Of a stretch of DNA of 45,110 bases, positions 44,106 to 45,110 are shown piece by piece. This DNA comes from Candidatus Omnitrophota bacterium (lineage in GTDB: Bacteria > Omnitrophota > Gorgyraeia > Aquiviventales > Aquiviventaceae), in contig JAHFGX010000006.1 in assembly GCA_023247215.1 (NCBI GenBank), positions 1-45,110 on the forward strand, given 5' to 3'. Under the pieces are notes generated by a model, which was given only the letters and a program-made list of their open reading frames with translations, was not told the DNA's origin and made no database searches. Numbering within the stretch: the stretch's first letter is position 1; each line of letters begins with the position of its first letter. The position numbers and the translations under genes were made by a program.

Positions 44106-45110
44106 ATGGCGGCCATCCTCCAGCTCAGCAAGATCGTCAAGCAGTTCGGCCCGCGCGTTATCTTCGACGAAGCCAGCGTCACGCTGGACTCCGAGAAGAA
44201 GACCGGCTTTATCGGCCGCAACGGCGCGGGGAAATCCACGCTGTGCAAGATCATCATCGGCCAGGACACCGCCGATTCGGGCGAGGTCGTCCACAGCCGC
44301 GACCTGCGGCTCAGCTACCTGGAGCAGCACGACCCCTTCACCCCCGAGGAAACCGTGCTCGATTTCCTGATACGCCATACCGGACAGGAGGCATGGCGCT
44401 GCGGCGAGGTCGCGGGCCGGTTCCAGCTCAAGGGCGACCAGCTCGATGCCCGCGTCACCAGCCTCTCCGGCGGCTACCAGACCCGCGTCAAACTGACGTC
44501 CATGCTGCTGCGCGAGCCGAACTTCCTGATCCTGGATGAACCATCGAACTATTTAGACCTCAAGACCCTCATCCTGCTGGAAGAGTTCCTGCAGGACTTC
44601 GACGGCGGCTTCCTGATCGTTTCTCACGACCGCGAGTTCCTGAAGAAGACGTGCGACCACACGCTGGAGGCTGAGAGCGGGCGGCTGATGCTCTACCCCG
44701 GCACGGTCGAGGAGTACCTGATCTTCAAGGCCGAGCAGCAGGCCCAAGCCATCAGCTACAACCAGACGATCGAGAGCAAACGCAAGCAGCTCCAGGCGTT
44801 CGTCAACCGCTTCAAAGCCAAGGCGTCGAAGGCCAGCCAGGCGCGCTCCAAGATGAAGCAGATCGAGAAGCTCACACCCATTGACCTAGCCGAAGCGCAG
44901 CACAACGTGCAGATCAAGATCCCTGACGTCCCGCGCCGCCAAGGCCCTGCCTTCTCCTGCGACGGGCTCGCCATCGGCTATCCGGAGAAGCTCGTGGCCC
45001 AGGGCATCCGCATCGAGGTGGATCACGGCGCCCACGTGGCGGTGCTGGGCGACAACGGCCAGGGGAAGACGACGTTGTTGCGGACGCTGGCCGGGGAGTT
45101 GGCGCCCAAG
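44106..45110 (+). CDS. ABC-F family ATPase, partial, runs off the right edge
   Basis: Read manually (absent from ORF track): MAAILQLSKIVKQFGPRVIFDEASVTLDSEKKTGFIGRNGAGKSTLCKIIIGQ...LSGGYQTRVKLTSMLLREPNFLILDEPSNYLDL...VLGDNGQGKTTLLRTLAGELAPK. Confidence 0.95.
   Translation, partial: MAAILQLSKIVKQFGPRVIFDEASVTLDSEKKTGFIGRNGAGKSTLCKIIIGQDTADSGEVVHSRDLRLSYLEQHDPFTPEETVLDFLIRHTGQEAWRCGEVAGRFQLKGDQLDARVTSLSGGYQTRVKLTSMLLREPNFLILDEPSNYLDLKTLILLEEFLQDFDGGFLIVSHDREFLKKTCDHTLEAESGRLMLYPGTVEEYLIFKAEQQAQAISYNQTIESKRKQLQAFVNRFKAKASKASQARSKMKQIEKLTPIDLAEAQHNVQIKIPDVPRRQGPAFSCDGLAIGYPEKLVAQGIRIEVDHGAHVAVLGDNGQGKTTLLRTLAGELAPK

Noticed and set aside
1-45110. CRISPR arrays, transposases, integrases, phage genes, toxin-antitoxin pairs
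   Set aside because: None seen; the genes are mostly housekeeping and metabolic.

Overview
High-GC bacterial chromosomal segment with no transposase, phage or CRISPR array seen. Main blocks: (1) a leftward operon (about 9.1 kb to the left edge) with assimilatory nitrate reductase (cut by the edge and absent from the ORF track), NarK, TauE/SafE, moaB/moaC/mobA/moeA/moaE/moaD and two tandem NifI1/NifI2-like PII pairs; (2) M50 protease, YceI and a bufferin cassette (BufA2-like precursor, DUF692/MNIO, DUF2063); (3) recR, dnaX, four Ser tRNAs (GCT, GGA, CGA, TGA), tRNA-Arg(GCG), a TadA-like protein, serS, tRNA-Lys; (4) frr-pyrH-tsf-rpsB, an MsbA-like ABC exporter, Gfo/Idh and lpxB; (5) a leftward nitrogen operon (porin, amt, glnB, glnA, GATase, glnA); (6) OmpR-type regulators, nadE, ZIP; (7) a fur-exbB-exbD-tonB-TBDR iron operon opposite a ferritin-like gene; (8) a BaiN-like flavoprotein and an ABC-F ATPase (cut by the right edge). 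Most notable: (a) a TadA-family protein whose catalytic HAE motif reads HAV, beside a tRNA-Arg whose wobble base is G (GCG) instead of the usual bacterial ACG, which suggests loss of A34-to-inosine decoding; (b) a 38-bp element of four 5-bp boxes at strict 11-bp spacing upstream of both nitrogen operons and of a receiver-less OmpR-type DNA-binding protein, resembling GlnR-site architecture; (c) NifI-type PII pairs linked to nitrate/Moco genes with no nitrogenase in view; (d) a near-identical 33-nt inverted repeat inserted in frame twice within nadE.
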